Source of the DNA: an uncultured Bacilli bacterium
GTDB taxonomy: Bacteria > Bacillota_I > Bacilli_A > RFN20 > CAG-449
NCBI GenBank assembly: GCA_947627505.1
Contig: CANQWG010000007.1
Coordinates: 1 to 44,372 of the forward strand
DNA length: 44,372 nt
Direction of reading: 5' to 3'
In this document: positions 37,284 through 44,372 of the stretch, in pieces
Numbering within the stretch: the stretch's first letter is position 1
How the letters are laid out: each line of letters starts with the position of its first letter
The notes under the pieces: model-generated
What the model was told of the DNA's origin: nothing
What the model saw: only the letters and a program-made list of their open reading frames with translations
Databases searched by the model: none
Made by a program: the position numbers and the translations under genes

Positions 37284-38003
37284 TTATAAATTTCCTGTCC
37301 TTTGTTTTGCAATAAAAATAGATGATATGATTGCTAATAACACTGATAAGAATAGGAAAAAACCACCATAAATATTTGCAGGCATTTCTGCAATAAAACT
37401 TAAAAAATTAAGCAAAGAAAGAATAATGTTAATAGAACAACTTATCATAAATATAAAGCAACTCAATTTTTCTTTCTTTCTTAGGAATGAAACTACTAAT
37501 GAAAATAAAGAAATTATTAATGAAATAATTTCTAAAATCATGATAAAGACGTATGCTGTTTTTAATCCTGTATTATAAAAATTATCATTTAAAACCTTAA
37601 ATAAATCTTGTGCAGTAATTGTAATCTTTAATAAAGGTTCCGTGCTCGTAATTATTTCATGAGTGTATCCCCATATCGGCAATAATGGAAAAAAGATTGA
37701 TAAAATAAGCAAAGACAAAGCGAAATTAACAAAATTCATAGTGATTCTTAATCCATTTTTTATTTTTTTCTCTAAGTTTGCCTGACGAACTATTATTTCG
37801 GTTTTTTCATCTTCGCTCAAAATATCGCTCATGGGAATGTTAAAAAAATCGGAAATTTTATTAAGATTAGCAATTGTTGGATAAATATCGCCATATTCCC
37901 ATCTTGCAACCAGTGAACGACTAACATATAATCTTTTCGCAAGTTCAACTTGTGTTAAATTATGCTCTTTTCTTAACGCTTTTAGCCTTTCATTAAACTT
38001 CAT
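37284..38003 (-). CDS. XRE regulator with membrane segments (paralog 3)
   Basis: 239 residues. HTH KALRKEHNLTQVELAKRLYVSRSLVARWEYG, close to paralog 2, then DEKTEIIVRQANLEKKIKN and about four or five membrane segments (85-235). The membrane half has diverged strongly while the HTH is preserved, so the copies likely bind related operators but sense different things. Same twin-box promoter as paralog 2. The start ATG follows a weak GGGAG-type site. Confidence 0.8.
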   Translation of the reverse strand: MKFNERLKALRKEHNLTQVELAKRLYVSRSLVARWEYGDIYPTIANLNKISDFFNIPMSDILSEDEKTEIIVRQANLEKKIKNGLRITMNFVNFALSLLILSIFFPLLPIWGYTHEIITSTEPLLKITITAQDLFKVLNDNFYNTGLKTAYVFIMILEIISLIISLFSLVVSFLRKKEKLSCFIFMISCSINIILSLLNFLSFIAEMPANIYGGFFLFLSVLLAIISSIFIAKQRTGNL

Positions 38004-38030
38004 TTAAATATCACTCCCAATCTCAATCAA

Positions 38031-38089
38031 ATTATAATTCATATATTTTCAATTCGAATGTTAATTTTTCAAATAAAATGTTAATTTTT
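38031..38089 (-). promoter_or_regulatory. promoter with twin boxes, paralog 3
   Basis: -35 TTCGAA (38058-38053), 16-bp spacer, TATAAT (38036-38031) on the minus strand. ATGTTAATTT boxes start at 38058 and 38078, 20 bp apart, the near one touching the -35: the same geometry as upstream of paralog 2. Confidence 0.7.
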
Positions 38090-38201
38090 TTAACAATTAA
38101 AGAAATTTTGTCTATGTACCTTAAATTACTATATTTAAAATGCTTGTTATTTAAATTTGTCCCACTAGTTTATGTATAAACATAGATTGAAAAATTACTC
38201 T

Positions 38202-38227
38202 AAAAAAAATGAGGAGTGTAGCTCCTC
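38202..38227 (-). terminator. terminator of the structured RNA
   Basis: GAGGAG-CTACA-CTCCTC followed by A and eight T on the minus strand. About 200 bp before the next start codon, so it is not a riboswitch-type attenuator close to a ribosome site. Confidence 0.85.
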
Positions 38228-38275
38228 GGCATGAACAAGCGATATGTTCACTAAAAAATAGAAAATGTGATTAGA

Positions 38276-38362
38276 AAACAAGGAAAGTCTATTACAATTC
38301 TGCGTCGAGCTAATGCTCGACATTCTTGTTAATCTAGAAGTATGTAATAATAAGCCTTGTTT
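38276..38362 (-). repeat. structured element, copy A
   Basis: Stem 1 AAACAAGG/CCTTGTTT (8 bp), stem 2 TATTACA/TGTAATA (7 bp), stem 3 TTCT/AGAA. An extra perfect hairpin GTCGAGC-4-GCTCGAC is set into the stem 3 loop. Minus-strand loop motifs AGGCTTA, TACTTCT and ACTTTCCT are shared with copy B. Confidence 0.7.
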
Positions 38363-38366
38363 ATAA

Positions 38367-38432
38367 GCATTCAGGAAAGTTTGTCACTAATTTCTCGCTT
38401 ATTAGAAGTAAGTGATCATTAAGCCTGAATGC
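38367..38432 (-). repeat. structured element, copy B
   Basis: Stem 1 GCATTCAGG/CCTGAATGC (9 bp perfect), stem 2 TCACT/AGTGA, stem 3 TTCT/AGAA with an 8-nt loop. Same internal-loop sequences as copy A although the stems differ in sequence, so base pairing is kept while bases changed. It starts 3 nt after the protein stop codon. Confidence 0.7.
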
Positions 38433-38435
38433 GTT

Positions 38436-40601
38436 TTATAACCATGATGCAGTTATTTTTTCTACATCATATGGTTTCAATGTCGCATTCTCTTTGTCAG
38501 AGATAATAAACTCACTTTGTGATATATCATCTACAAAGGTTAAATGAGATGAATGTAGTTTAATAAAGTCATACATATTCATTTGCTTTTTTAAAGCATT
38601 TTTTAATGCAATAACTACTCCGCTATCACCACTTGCAATTTGATACATTCTACCACTTGAACGAGGTATATCCATCCAAATAAGTTCACGAGTTTTAAAA
38701 TCGATTGCCAAAGCAATATTCTCACTTGATCCATATTGGGTTAAGTCATACTTATACTTAACAAATTCCGGATTGAAAACTACACCTCTTTTCCCTTTCT
38801 TTTCCATAAACATAACGCCAGAAAAGCATTCTGGTATATCACAAAAATCCTGTCCAGTGAAAACGTAATTACAAATCACACCATAACGATAATATTTACT
38901 TGCTTTAATGTAATCTAAATCAATGAATTCACTTGCTCCCTTTGGTGCAGTAACAATATCACCTGAATGGTATGTATCAAATTTTCTACCACCAAATAAA
39001 TCGTGCCATGATACACTTCTTGTAGATGTAAAATCTTCATTTACAAGTTCAACCGATAAATCAATATCAACACGTTTATCATTTCCTTTATTCATATTTT
39101 TCCAATGAGTAAAGAAACGAATAAAAGATCCGTCTTCTTCATCTAATTTTAGTCTCGTACCAAAAGTAAGCGTCTTATTTCCTGTTGATTTATTACGTGA
39201 ATTCATAGGCATTGCATAATTTTTCATCGATTCATCTAAATAGACATTTTCTATTCTTGGATAAGATGAATAAATATTTTTCAACGCATTAAGAATTACT
39301 ACACATACTCTTTCAATAATATAACCCGGAATATCATCTCTTTTATCCTCTACTTCAATATAACTGTTATAGTATAATTTTTTGATACAAAAAATACGAG
39401 TAGAATAAAGATTTCTATTTTGAAAGAATGTATATAATTGTAACAAAACATTAGAGGATACTTGATCAGCAATTTTTTCAAACTCTTGAAGTGTATATTC
39501 AGTTTCAAAAGATGCATTGCGTAAAAGCATATCTAATCTACGAGCAAATTCTCCTGGTCTTTTACGTAATAATGATATCAAACCCACTTGATTATTCTTA
39601 TTCTTTTCAAGCATCGAATAATATGTAGAATAATTATCCTCTCTAATATTTTTACATACTAAATAGATATGAGGATATTGTTTTTCATATTCACCAACAT
39701 GAAGTTTTTCAAATGCTTTTTTCCATAAGAAATCATGTCTTGAAAAGTCATCGTAGACATAATCTTTATTAACGCACATATTGTTTAATATTACTAAAAA
39801 TAATCGACGACACTTTCTATCAAGTGAGATAAATTTACTATTATCATTTAAAGTATAATCGCCATCTGAAATAATCGCGTACACTCTTAGTAAATCAGTT
39901 GGAGTTTTAATAAAAGAAAGAACTTTCTCATTGAAAACATCACCCAATTTAGTTTCATTAGGATATAGCTTTCTTATTGTATTTACATAGATAGCAATAT
40001 TCTCTTTAAAAGGAATATCATCAATCAAATGATATAAATTTTCCTTATCAAAAAGATTTTGAAAACAAGATAAAATAAAGTTTGTCTCATCACAAGATAT
40101 CGCTTGTTTTGATTCAAACATATCCTTTACTAATTCAATAAGGATCTTGTTTGCTTCTTGTTCGTTAATAAGTTTTAAGCTTACTTTGTTATCAGAATGA
40201 ACTTCTTCACGTTCAAAATCATTTATATCTTCAGATATAAAGCCATCATCATTTTCCGATGCAGTTAAATAATGTAAAAAAGCACGAGTATACATTTCTT
40301 TCTCTGGTATATTGGATATCTCAGGAAAATTAGCGTAAAAAATCTTATGTTTAACACTATTTCCAACAAGCGAAGATAATAACTTATAGTTATCATGATA
40401 AAAAGATGTTAAATCATCTCGAGATATAGATAGTAATTTAATTAATTCTTCATCTTTAATCTTAAAACCTAACGATTTAAAAGAATGATTAATCGCACTG
40501 ATTAAATCAATATTTATTTGGCTATTAAAATTTACTTTAGAAGAAAAATTTAAGACCAAATAATCTTTTGATAATAATTTCATTAATAACTCTTTTTCCA
40601 T
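38436..40601 (-). CDS. 721-residue helical protein with TerD-like C-terminal domain
   Basis: An alpha-helical N-terminal and middle region (SLDRKCRRLF, RHDFLWKKAFEKLHVGEYE, LLRKRPGEFARRLDMLLR) is followed, at about 470-605, by a beta-rich part: TRLKLDEEDG, FTHWKN, RVDIDLSVELVNED, HSGDIVTAPKGASEFIDLD. From memory this matches the MXAN_6230/SCO0854-like family, seen with TerD-type stress proteins in actinobacteria and myxobacteria, but without their RING finger. I could not check this. No signal peptide or membrane helix; probably cytosolic. Start ATG 40601 follows AGAGGTGA; a GTG at 40610 overlaps that site. Divergent from a WYL regulator and followed by a structured RNA. Function unknown. Confidence 0.7.
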   Translation of the reverse strand: MEKELLMKLLSKDYLVLNFSSKVNFNSQINIDLISAINHSFKSLGFKIKDEELIKLLSISRDDLTSFYHDNYKLLSSLVGNSVKHKIFYANFPEISNIPEKEMYTRAFLHYLTASENDDGFISEDINDFEREEVHSDNKVSLKLINEQEANKILIELVKDMFESKQAISCDETNFILSCFQNLFDKENLYHLIDDIPFKENIAIYVNTIRKLYPNETKLGDVFNEKVLSFIKTPTDLLRVYAIISDGDYTLNDNSKFISLDRKCRRLFLVILNNMCVNKDYVYDDFSRHDFLWKKAFEKLHVGEYEKQYPHIYLVCKNIREDNYSTYYSMLEKNKNNQVGLISLLRKRPGEFARRLDMLLRNASFETEYTLQEFEKIADQVSSNVLLQLYTFFQNRNLYSTRIFCIKKLYYNSYIEVEDKRDDIPGYIIERVCVVILNALKNIYSSYPRIENVYLDESMKNYAMPMNSRNKSTGNKTLTFGTRLKLDEEDGSFIRFFTHWKNMNKGNDKRVDIDLSVELVNEDFTSTRSVSWHDLFGGRKFDTYHSGDIVTAPKGASEFIDLDYIKASKYYRYGVICNYVFTGQDFCDIPECFSGVMFMEKKGKRGVVFNPEFVKYKYDLTQYGSSENIALAIDFKTRELIWMDIPRSSGRMYQIASGDSGVVIALKNALKKQMNMYDFIKLHSSHLTFVDDISQSEFIISDKENATLKPYDVEKITASWL

Positions 40602-40631
40602 TTTGCTCACCTCTTCGAACCTTACAACAAA

Positions 40632-40755
40632 ATTATAAAAGGGTTACTTTTTTAATAGTAGATTGCAAATTTTTATTTTTTTTAGTACCCCTAAAAACAA
40701 CTAGTTAAATATATATGTATTTTCATTGAATTTTTGTACCCTTTTTTGCTACACT
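40632..40755. promoter_or_regulatory. divergent promoters with three GTA(A)CCC boxes
   Basis: Plus strand: TTGAAT-18-TACACT (40726-40755) for the WYL gene, with GTACCCTTTTTTGC (40736-40749) inside the spacer. Minus strand: TATAAT (40637-40632) for the large protein, with GTAACCCTTTT (40647-40637) just upstream in the spacer; -35 weak. A third copy, GTACCCCTAAAAA, starts at 40685 between them. Boxes in both spacers suggest one repressor, probably the WYL protein, acting on both genes. Confidence 0.6.
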
Positions 40756-40774
40756 TTTCATAAGGATTAACAAT

Positions 40775-41770
40775 ATGGAAGAAAAAATAAAAGTAACTTT
40801 AGACTCAAACACATACAATATTTTATTAAAAGACTGTGAAAACTTTTTATTTTATAAGGGAGAAAATAATCTTAATAGAAATTTATTCATTAACACATTA
40901 ATAAATAATTATTATGAAGAGTTCTCCGCACTCGATGATAAATTTAGATTAGATGTTTTTAGTGTGATAAAAAATATTTCTGATGAAGAAAAGGAAGAGG
41001 TATATCATAAACTAGTAAAAGTAATTGATAAAAAGAATTCATCCGTTGATCAAAGTAATAAATCGGTTTCTTTCTTATTTAAGCCAACAAAGATCTCATC
41101 TAAAGCAATTAATTTTATTTTAAATAGCTTTGTAAAAAACGAATCTATATCTTCTTACTTTAGAAGATTATTTACTTCATACTCTTCTAAAGTCCAATCA
41201 GAAAGAGAAAAGATAATCTTTAAACAAAACTATGCATTATTATGTAAATCAATAGATAGGAATGTGAAAGTATATTTATCTTTAACTTCTGGAGCAGCAA
41301 TTAATGAAGCTTCTCTTTACACGATTTCTTCATCTAAAGATGAATTATTTAACTATGGTCTTTTTGTCGCTGAAAACGGAATATTACATACAGTTCGTTT
41401 AGCCAAAATAAAAGATGTCATTTTGCTTACGAATAAAAGAAAAATTTTACCTCATCAAGAAGAGATATTTAATAAGCAAATAAAATATGGAATTCAATAT
41501 TCAATTAAACCTTATGAAAATGAAGAAATAAAGGTACAACTAACTCCAATAGGAAAAGAAATGTTTAAAAGAATATATTTATATCGTCCTCAATGTTCTA
41601 AAATCGAAGGAGATATTTATTACTTCTCTTGCTCATACGCTCAAGTAGAACAATACTTTAGACGTTTTGGCGAACACGCAATCGTACTATCTCCAAATAA
41701 AATTATTAACTCATTAAAGAATTATTATTACTTTGCCAATAAAGCATATAATAAGATTCCTGTTAAATAG
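40775..41770 (+). CDS. WYL-domain transcription regulator
   Basis: 331 residues. The N-terminal 50 (KIKVTLDSNTYNILL, then NRNLFINTLINNYYEEF) look like a ribbon-helix-helix DNA-binding fold. The middle and C-terminal parts form a WYL domain (LFNYGLFVAENG, TVRLAKIKDVILL) and a WYL C-terminal extension (SCSYAQVEQYFRRFGEHAIVLSPNKI). WYL proteins sense nucleotide-like or nucleic acid ligands and often control defence or DNA/RNA-damage genes. Ribosome-binding site AAGGA. Divergent from the 721-residue protein with shared candidate operators, so that gene is its likely target. Confidence 0.85.
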   Translation: MEEKIKVTLDSNTYNILLKDCENFLFYKGENNLNRNLFINTLINNYYEEFSALDDKFRLDVFSVIKNISDEEKEEVYHKLVKVIDKKNSSVDQSNKSVSFLFKPTKISSKAINFILNSFVKNESISSYFRRLFTSYSSKVQSEREKIIFKQNYALLCKSIDRNVKVYLSLTSGAAINEASLYTISSSKDELFNYGLFVAENGILHTVRLAKIKDVILLTNKRKILPHQEEIFNKQIKYGIQYSIKPYENEEIKVQLTPIGKEMFKRIYLYRPQCSKIEGDIYYFSCSYAQVEQYFRRFGEHAIVLSPNKIINSLKNYYYFANKAYNKIPVK

Positions 41771-41965
41771 TTATTACTCTTTATTTTTTATATTCAAGTT
41801 CACATTAAAAACATTATATTTTTACACATTTTTATTTAAATTATCTATGCAAGTTTTATTTTTTTCTTATCAATCTCAAATCTTCAATGTCTATTTCTAA
41901 ACATATTTTTATTTTTAGAATATTACATTTACATGTGAATTTGGAATTATCATTCATGCTTAAAT

Positions 41966-42008
41966 AAAAAAATCATCTATCAAAGTTCAATTTGGTAGAT
42001 GTTTTTTT
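41966..42008. terminator. bidirectional terminator
   Basis: CATCTATC (41974-41981) pairs with GGTAGATG (41994-42001), with T runs on both strands. Serves the converging WYL and hydrolase genes. The rest of 41771-42111 holds no recognisable feature. Confidence 0.85.
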
Positions 42009-42111
42009 AAATAGATATTAATACCTTTATTTTGTTTCCGTTTTTGAAGTGAAACTCTATTTATTGTTGAAAATATCAATGTATATCGTAATATCCTACC
42101 ATACAATAAAG

Positions 42112-43083
42112 CTAATTATCTATTTTTTTAATATCTTGCCAATTTGTGTTTAAAAGTATTTCTGCATCATTTCCCACAAAAACAGTTTTTGCTTCTTCAT
42201 TGTCACAAAGTTGCCAAAGCATCCAAGCTGTCATATAGCCGTCTGTTAAGGTAAGCATATCTTCATGTTCTGCATCTTTTATTCTTGCACGAATTTTGAA
42301 TACATCATTACTCATCGCTTCATAGTTTTCTTTTAATGAAAATAAAGGTGCTACGCCTGAAAAATCATTTTCCCCATATTTTCCAGAATCATCGGATTTT
42401 CCTGTGCCTGCTGTCATAAAATATGGAATTTTGATTTTAGAAGCATCATATTCCCAACCCATATTTTTCGCAAGTTTAGCATAAGCTGCACTGCCAGTAA
42501 ATATTGTTTTATATCGGTTACTATTTTCAAATTCTGTCACCGCTCTAATTGCACCTGCTCCTCCTTGTGAAAAGCCCAGACTACCAATATTTGTTTGACT
42601 AATCTTCTTATAAAAAACACTATCTTGTTTGTCATTAAGATTCAATACATAGTCAAGTGTAAGTGAGGTGGATTCACCAGAACCCGCTTGTCTATCCTCA
42701 TTTCCTACAACAATAAATCCCCAAGAAGCAAGTCGTTTGAAATATGGCTCATAATTAAGTGCTGCAACATTACTTGCGTTAGTGATAACAATAAGTGGAT
42801 ATTCCTTTTGTTTACTTTCTAATTCTTTTGGATACCAAACACGGAATTTGTCAATTTTTTTATTGTCTGCATCGAAATCTACATTTGTTATCTCATAATC
42901 TCCTAACCCAGAAAATTTTTGTTCCAATAAAGAATCCGATTTAAAACTCGTATAATAATCATCAGTTAAATGTGATTTTTTAGCATCAATACCACTTTTT
43001 ATTGATAAGACAACAATCAATATAATAATCAAAACTACAATAATGATAACGGCACTTAAAATACCTTTTAAAAATTTCTTCAT
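42112..43083 (-). CDS. membrane-anchored alpha/beta hydrolase (dienelactone/chlorophyllase type)
   Basis: 323 residues. One N-terminal membrane helix (about 8-28) puts the enzyme outside the cell. Nucleophile elbow GFSQG (S172), oxyanion region PLIVITNASN, and a late His in AEHEDMLT. Resembles extracellular chlorophyllase/PET-hydrolase-like or dienelactone hydrolases; substrate unknown. 4 bp after the next hydrolase gene, so the two form an operon. Confidence 0.82.
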   Translation of the reverse strand: MKKFLKGILSAVIIIVVLIIILIVVLSIKSGIDAKKSHLTDDYYTSFKSDSLLEQKFSGLGDYEITNVDFDADNKKIDKFRVWYPKELESKQKEYPLIVITNASNVAALNYEPYFKRLASWGFIVVGNEDRQAGSGESTSLTLDYVLNLNDKQDSVFYKKISQTNIGSLGFSQGGAGAIRAVTEFENSNRYKTIFTGSAAYAKLAKNMGWEYDASKIKIPYFMTAGTGKSDDSGKYGENDFSGVAPLFSLKENYEAMSNDVFKIRARIKDAEHEDMLTLTDGYMTAWMLWQLCDNEEAKTVFVGNDAEILLNTNWQDIKKIDN

Positions 43084-43087
43084 AAGT

Positions 43088-44158
43088 TTATTTAGTCCTT
43101 TCGTTTATGAAAGACATCATTCTATCGAAAGCATCTTTTGCTATAGGATCAACTCTTTCAGAAGCCACAAAACAATGTTGCTTTGTTTCTCCACGTTCTG
43201 CATACGGATCTATTAAAATATGTTCACAACCGAGTTTATTGAGTTCTTCGTGCATTACATTCATATCGTGTCTATATTCACTGCCAAGAAGTACTGCATC
43301 TGGATAATTTGTAGTAAGACTTTTTATATTGTTATACTTTTTTATTTCATCTTTATTTAAGTAAATGCTACCTTTCACATAATTACCGACAAGAATTTTT
43401 GTAGCAAAAGAAAATGCTTCATAATCAAGTGGTGCATCGTCAAGAATGACTGCTTTGATTTGTTGAGGTGTAAATGATGGCTCAATTCCAAGTAAGTCAG
43501 CATATTCGGAATTCGTTATGATACTGCCCAATTGACTAGTTATGATTGCACCAGCTGATGAACCCATAATCACAACATTATCAATATTCAAATGATATTC
43601 TTCTGCATGCTCTTGTATATAAGCAAAAGCTCTATTTGCTTGGATAAGTGGAACAGGGAAATGATAATCAGGAACTAGTGCATAATCTACATTGACGATA
43701 TTGTAGCCATCGGCACAAATATCATCTAGTAAGGCTGTTGCTTCAGTTTCTGCTAAAGGATCTCCCATGTTCTTACTTCCAGCAAAGAATCCACCACCAT
43801 GAAAATAAAATAGCGTAGGACGATTAATTTCCATATTTTCATCTGGATAAGTAATATCTAAATAGCTATTTGGATATTCGGTGTCGTATTTTATCTCGCT
43901 AATTAGATATTGTCCGTTATCTTTTTTGCCGTTTATCGGTTCATAAAAAGGTTCATATGAATTGATGGGATTATCACCATAGGTTGCCTTTTGAATAAAT
44001 CCGACAATAATTTGTGTATTACAGGTAACCACAAAATAGAGCGTTAAGCATAAAACAAGCAAACAGCCAAAAATTGATCCAACAATAATAAGCCCTTTGT
44101 GTTTTAATTTCTTTTTTGGCTTTTCAGCTTTAGTTTCCATAATAGATTGTTCTTCCAT
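43088..44158 (-). CDS. membrane-anchored alpha/beta hydrolase (HSL/acetyl esterase type)
   Basis: 356 residues. N-terminal membrane helix (about 22-46) after a Lys-rich cytoplasmic start. HGGG oxyanion motif (120-123), GSSAG elbow (S201), acid in LLGSEYRHDM and His in KQHCF. The hormone-sensitive-lipase/carboxylesterase layout suggests a short-chain ester substrate, perhaps acetylated glycans. Preceded by a run of seven G about 8 nt before ATG, an odd but plausible ribosome-binding site. No strong promoter was identified on this strand. Confidence 0.85.
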   Translation of the reverse strand: MEEQSIMETKAEKPKKKLKHKGLIIVGSIFGCLLVLCLTLYFVVTCNTQIIVGFIQKATYGDNPINSYEPFYEPINGKKDNGQYLISEIKYDTEYPNSYLDITYPDENMEINRPTLFYFHGGGFFAGSKNMGDPLAETEATALLDDICADGYNIVNVDYALVPDYHFPVPLIQANRAFAYIQEHAEEYHLNIDNVVIMGSSAGAIITSQLGSIITNSEYADLLGIEPSFTPQQIKAVILDDAPLDYEAFSFATKILVGNYVKGSIYLNKDEIKKYNNIKSLTTNYPDAVLLGSEYRHDMNVMHEELNKLGCEHILIDPYAERGETKQHCFVASERVDPIAKDAFDRMMSFINERTK

Positions 44159-44271
44159 TTTATATACCCCCCCAAAATTTATATTTAAAATTTGTATTGT
44201 TCATTTTTTCATTATATTTGTTGCATTTAAAACGATAATTAATGAAAATATCAAACACATTTTTCTTTCGT

Positions 44272-44298
44272 TTGACAAAACCTTTGTGGTATTATAAA
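44272..44298 (+). promoter_or_regulatory. possible promoter reading out of the window
   Basis: TTGACA (44272-44277), 15-bp spacer, TATAAA (44293-44298). Short spacing. No gene starts before the window ends at 44372. Confidence 0.35.
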
Positions 44299-44372
44299 AC
44301 CTGACTTTTGGAGAAGAGAGCAAAAATAAAGGAAGTTATATCTAAAGATATAAAAGGGTGAAAAATAACTAG

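Larger units (their letters stand above)
38202..38435 (-). ncRNA. structured RNA with two tandem three-stem folds
   Basis: Starts right after the stop of the 721-residue protein gene and ends in an intrinsic terminator. On the minus strand it contains fold B (38432-38367), fold A (38362-38276), a TGAACA/TGTTCA hairpin (38250-38232) and a terminator (38227-38202). The two folds share stem order and loop sequences. No start-plus-ribosome-site ORF lies in it. It may be a stable RNA processed from the upstream gene's mRNA or an elaborate 3' UTR. The 38090-38201 remainder is plain AT-rich DNA leading to the next gene's promoter. Confidence 0.6.

Noticed and set aside
38202-38435. Riboswitch controlling the HTH-membrane gene at 37284-38003
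   Set aside because: The terminator is about 200 bp before that start codon, and the gene has its own well-formed promoter (38031-38058) downstream of the terminator.
33300-44372. Prophage or integrative element
   Set aside because: No integrase, terminase, capsid, relaxase or tRNA attachment site was seen; the region is accessory-like only by AT content and gene type.

Overview
The window looks like a chromosome segment of a low-GC, Gram-positive, spore-forming lineage of class Bacilli. Both TAA and TGA act as stops and TGG codes Trp, so this is the standard bacterial code and not that of Mycoplasma. A near-canonical GerE, a GerM-like protein and a YqfC/YqfD pair point to an endospore-forming ancestry. 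The gene order (gerE, racE, gerM near uvrC and mutS2; dnaB-dnaI near thrS) partly matches Bacillus subtilis. I cannot name the genus.

Layout. 1-1070 is an accessory stretch with a 49-bp direct repeat flanking a tiny hydrophobic peptide gene. That gene has its own promoter, a converging strong promoter and a predicted antisense RNA: a type I toxin-antitoxin candidate. 1075-7213 (minus strand) carries gerM, racE, gerE, uvrC and mutS2. 7393-13938 (plus) carries rnhC, then a polyamine-uptake operon: XRE-cupin regulator, potA, potB, potC, potD. 14045-14272 is a broken RelB/DinJ-type antitoxin gene. 14409-17133 (minus) holds a CBS-pair protein, an ABC-exporter-like membrane protein with an intact C39 peptidase triad but no ATPase, and yqfD-yqfC. 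17210-19349 (minus) is the helicase-loading pair dnaB-dnaI. 19526-25041 (plus) holds pfkA-pyk-degV and then thrS behind a threonine T-box. 25426-33283 (minus) is one long energy operon: a nicotinamidase-like gene, atpI, a pyrophosphatase, then atpB-E-F-H-A-G-D-C.

33300-44372 is AT-rich accessory DNA. It holds three HTH regulators with C-terminal membrane segments. Two of these share a promoter design with a twin ATGTTAATTT box spaced exactly 20 bp. An AAA/DUF4143 ATPase lies between them. At 38202-41770 is a compact unit: a WYL-domain regulator, a divergent 721-residue protein with a TerD-like C-terminal part, and, just after the stop codon of the latter, two tandem copies of the same three-stem RNA fold followed by an intrinsic terminator. 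Both divergent promoters carry a GTA(A)CCC box in the spacer. Two membrane-anchored alpha/beta hydrolases close the window.

The best candidates for something undescribed are (i) the WYL / TerD-like protein / tandem-fold RNA unit at 38202-41770 and (ii) the toxin-antitoxin candidate at 493-769, whose messenger 5' end is complementary to its own 3' region. The first has a loose parallel in Ro/Y-RNA loci, but no TROVE domain was recognised, so any RNA-protein partnership is a hypothesis.
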